64,000 nucleotides of DNA from Halomonas sp. CH40. GTDB taxonomy: Bacteria > Pseudomonadota > Gammaproteobacteria > Pseudomonadales > Halomonadaceae. Within the stretch, counting starts at the first letter, position 1; every line of letters starts with the position of its first letter. The position numbers were made by a program, and so were the translations under genes. Below, piece after piece: positions 62,619 through 64,000 of the stretch. Below the pieces are notes generated by a model, which made no database searches, was not told the origin of the DNA, and saw nothing but the letters and a program-made list of their open reading frames with translations. Location of the stretch: positions 1 through 64,000 of the forward strand of contig CP112982.1 in the NCBI GenBank assembly GCA_041875495.1, in the 5' to 3' direction.

Positions 62619-63461
62619 ATGAGCCGCCAAGAACACCCCCTCGGTATCAGCTTCGAATTCTTCCCTCCGAACACCGACGCCGGGCGTGAAAAGCTGATGC
62701 GCACCCGCGACCAGCTGGCGGCTTGCCATCCACGGTTTTTTTCGGTGACCTACGGTGCCGGTGGTTCGACCCAAGTGCGTACCCGCAATGCGGTGCGTGA
62801 AATCAGCCAGAGTGGCATCACCACTGCGCCGCACCTCTCGTGTATTGGTAGTGACAAGGCCCAATTACGTGACCTGCTTGCAGAATACCGTGAAGAAGGC
62901 GTTGATCGCCTGGTGGCCTTGCGTGGTGATATGCCTTCGGGCACTGCCAGCATGGGTGAGCTGCGTTATGCCAATGAGCTGGTCGAGTTTATTCGTGAAG
63001 AAACGGGAGACCATTTTGAGATTGCCGTGGGTGCCTATCCGGAATCTCACCCCGAGGCGCCAAACCTTGATAAAGACGTGGAAAATTTCGCCCGCAAGAT
63101 GAAAGCGGGGGCCAATATAGCAATCACCCAGTATTTCTTTACTGCGGATGCCTATTTCAACTTTGTTGATAAGGCACGTGCACTGGGTGTTACGCAGCCG
63201 ATTATTCCCGGCATCATGCCAATCACCAACTATACCAAGCTGGCACGTTTCTCTGATGCCTGCGGGGCAGAAATACCACGCTGGATCCGCAAGCAGTTGG
63301 AAAGTTACGCCGATGATAGTGAAGCGATTGCTGATTTTGGCAACGAAGTGGTGACGCGTCTGTGTGAGCGGCTGTTGGATGGCGGTGCACCAGGTCTGCA
63401 TTTCTACACGCTGAACCAGTCTGCTCCGGTGCTGAAGATTGTTGATAATCTGACGGGTTAG
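62619..63461 (+). CDS. metF: Methylenetetrahydrofolate reductase
   Basis: MetF reduces 5,10-methylene-THF to 5-methyl-THF, the methyl donor for methionine. The 280-residue product begins MSRQEHPLGISFEFFPPNTD, with FSVTYGAGGSTQVRT (FAD/substrate site), VALRGDMPSGTAS and ITQYFFTADAYFNFVDKAR, IIPGIMPITNYTKLARFS. ATG 62619 has GAGG six bases upstream; an in-frame ATG at 62607 is less likely. It belongs to the methionine cycle with metK, although no ahcY is seen between them. A bidirectional terminator follows. Confidence 0.96.
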   Translation: MSRQEHPLGISFEFFPPNTDAGREKLMRTRDQLAACHPRFFSVTYGAGGSTQVRTRNAVREISQSGITTAPHLSCIGSDKAQLRDLLAEYREEGVDRLVALRGDMPSGTASMGELRYANELVEFIREETGDHFEIAVGAYPESHPEAPNLDKDVENFARKMKAGANIAITQYFFTADAYFNFVDKARALGVTQPIIPGIMPITNYTKLARFSDACGAEIPRWIRKQLESYADDSEAIADFGNEVVTRLCERLLDGGAPGLHFYTLNQSAPVLKIVDNLTG

Positions 63462-63486
63462 GGTTTCAAACCGTGTGGCTAATATT

Positions 63487-63521
63487 AAAAACCCCCGCCT
63501 CTTGTGAGTGCGGGGGTTTTT
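63487..63521. terminator. Bidirectional terminator between metF and the TRAP gene
   Basis: AAAAACCCCCGC and GCGGGGGTTTTT form a 12-bp stem with an 11-base loop, flanked by A and T runs. It serves metF and, on the other strand, the TRAP permease gene. Confidence 0.88.
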
Positions 63522-63546
63522 GTCAGCGGCTTTATAAGCGCTGTCG

Positions 63547-64000
63547 CTAGCCGGTTGAGGCAGCGGCTTTGCCGTTGCCATGTAATCGGCGCTGCATGAC
63601 AACGAGCGCAACACCAATCGCAAGTCCGGCAATGTCGGTATAGATACCGCCATAGATCATAAAGATAGCGCCTATCAGCATGACGACCCGCTGCCATGTT
63701 TTAACTGGCCCAAAGAACCACGCCTGAACCACACCGGCCAGCAGGATGATGCCCAGCGTCGCGGTGAGGCCAACGCGCAGGATCTGCATGGCGCTGCCTT
63801 CCATCAGCATGGCAGGGCTATAGAAGAACATGAACGGCACGATGAAAGCGGCCAGGCCGATCTTGAACGAAGCCACGGAAGTGCCCATGGCATTATCGCC
63901 GGAAATACCCGCCGCTGCGTAGGATGCCAGGGCGACCGGCGGTGTGATGGCAGATACCACCGCGAAATAGAACACGAAGAAGTGCGCAATCAACGGTTCA
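63547..64000 (-). CDS. TRAP transporter permease, C-terminal part (cut by window end)
   Basis: The frame is open to the right edge of the window, so only the C-terminal about 150 residues are seen. They contain FFVFYFAVVSAITPPVALAS, AMGTSVASFKIGLAAFIVPF and three to four hydrophobic segments, then a basic tail MQRRLHGNGKAAASTG. FAVVSAITPPVALA is typical of DctM-type large membrane subunits in fused TRAP permeases (TAXI-type 4TM/12TM). Its substrate is unknown; TRAP systems usually take up organic acids or, in halophiles, compatible solutes. The start is outside the window. Confidence 0.85.
   Translation of the reverse strand, partial: EPLIAHFFVFYFAVVSAITPPVALASYAAAGISGDNAMGTSVASFKIGLAAFIVPFMFFYSPAMLMEGSAMQILRVGLTATLGIILLAGVVQAWFFGPVKTWQRVVMLIGAIFMIYGGIYTDIAGLAIGVALVVMQRRLHGNGKAAASTG

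Overview
The window reads as the origin-proximal end of a Halomonas-type gammaproteobacterial chromosome (Halomonadaceae). It starts exactly on the GTG of dnaA, as complete genomes numbered from dnaA do, and runs dnaA-dnaN-recF-gyrB. The 16S rRNA has Halomonas-like sequence, and the gene orders glyQ-glyS, zapA-6S RNA-5-FCL, gpmI-envC-ctpA, gshB-yqgE-ruvX and tkt-epd-pgk-fba are gammaproteobacterial. Family and genus are inferred from sequence memory, not from a search.

Layout. 1-6.4 kb: replication genes, with four perfect 16-bp parS sites (two inside recF, two after gyrB). 6.6-9.7 kb: glycyl-tRNA synthetase subunits. 9.8-23.2 kb: a lipopolysaccharide/cell-envelope region with waaF, an OpgB-like phosphoglycerol transferase, a UDP-glucuronate epimerase, six glycosyltransferase-like genes in two convergent operons, an O-antigen ligase, a Kdo kinase, a broken chimera of heptosyltransferase and hldE ends, and waaA. 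23.2-42.3 kb: housekeeping genes (rpiA, ilvA, 5-formyl-THF cyclo-ligase, 6S RNA, zapA, pepP, ubiH, ubiI, ctpA, envC, gpmI, a rhodanese, secB, rsmE, gshB, yqgE, ruvX, pyrB). 42.6-48.1 kb: one rRNA operon whose 16S-23S spacer has no tRNA, followed by a decayed second 5S tail. 48.2-64 kb: dgt, a NERD protein, yciH, a HAD phosphatase, a six-gene operon tkt-lrgA-lrgB-epd-pgk-fba, metK, ligB, an AEC permease, metF, and the C-terminal end of a TRAP transporter permease cut by the window edge.

How it works together. The parS cluster would load ParB next to the origin and connect replication with segregation. The envelope region supplies core sugars (heptose and probably galacturonate), Kdo transfer and phosphorylation, glycosyl transfer and O-antigen ligation. 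The tkt-fba operon feeds the lower Calvin/pentose/glycolytic triose pool and erythrose-4-phosphate use for PLP, with a CidA/LrgA-CidB/LrgB pair inserted in it. metK and metF serve the methionine/SAM cycle.

I found no CRISPR array, prophage, insertion sequence or recognised defence system. The most unusual items are the parS sites embedded in recF, the LPS glycosyltransferase island with its broken hldE chimera, the tRNA-free rRNA spacer with a 5S remnant, a 32-residue membrane peptide gene beside the 6S RNA locus, and a DNA ligase (LigB) carrying an export signal.
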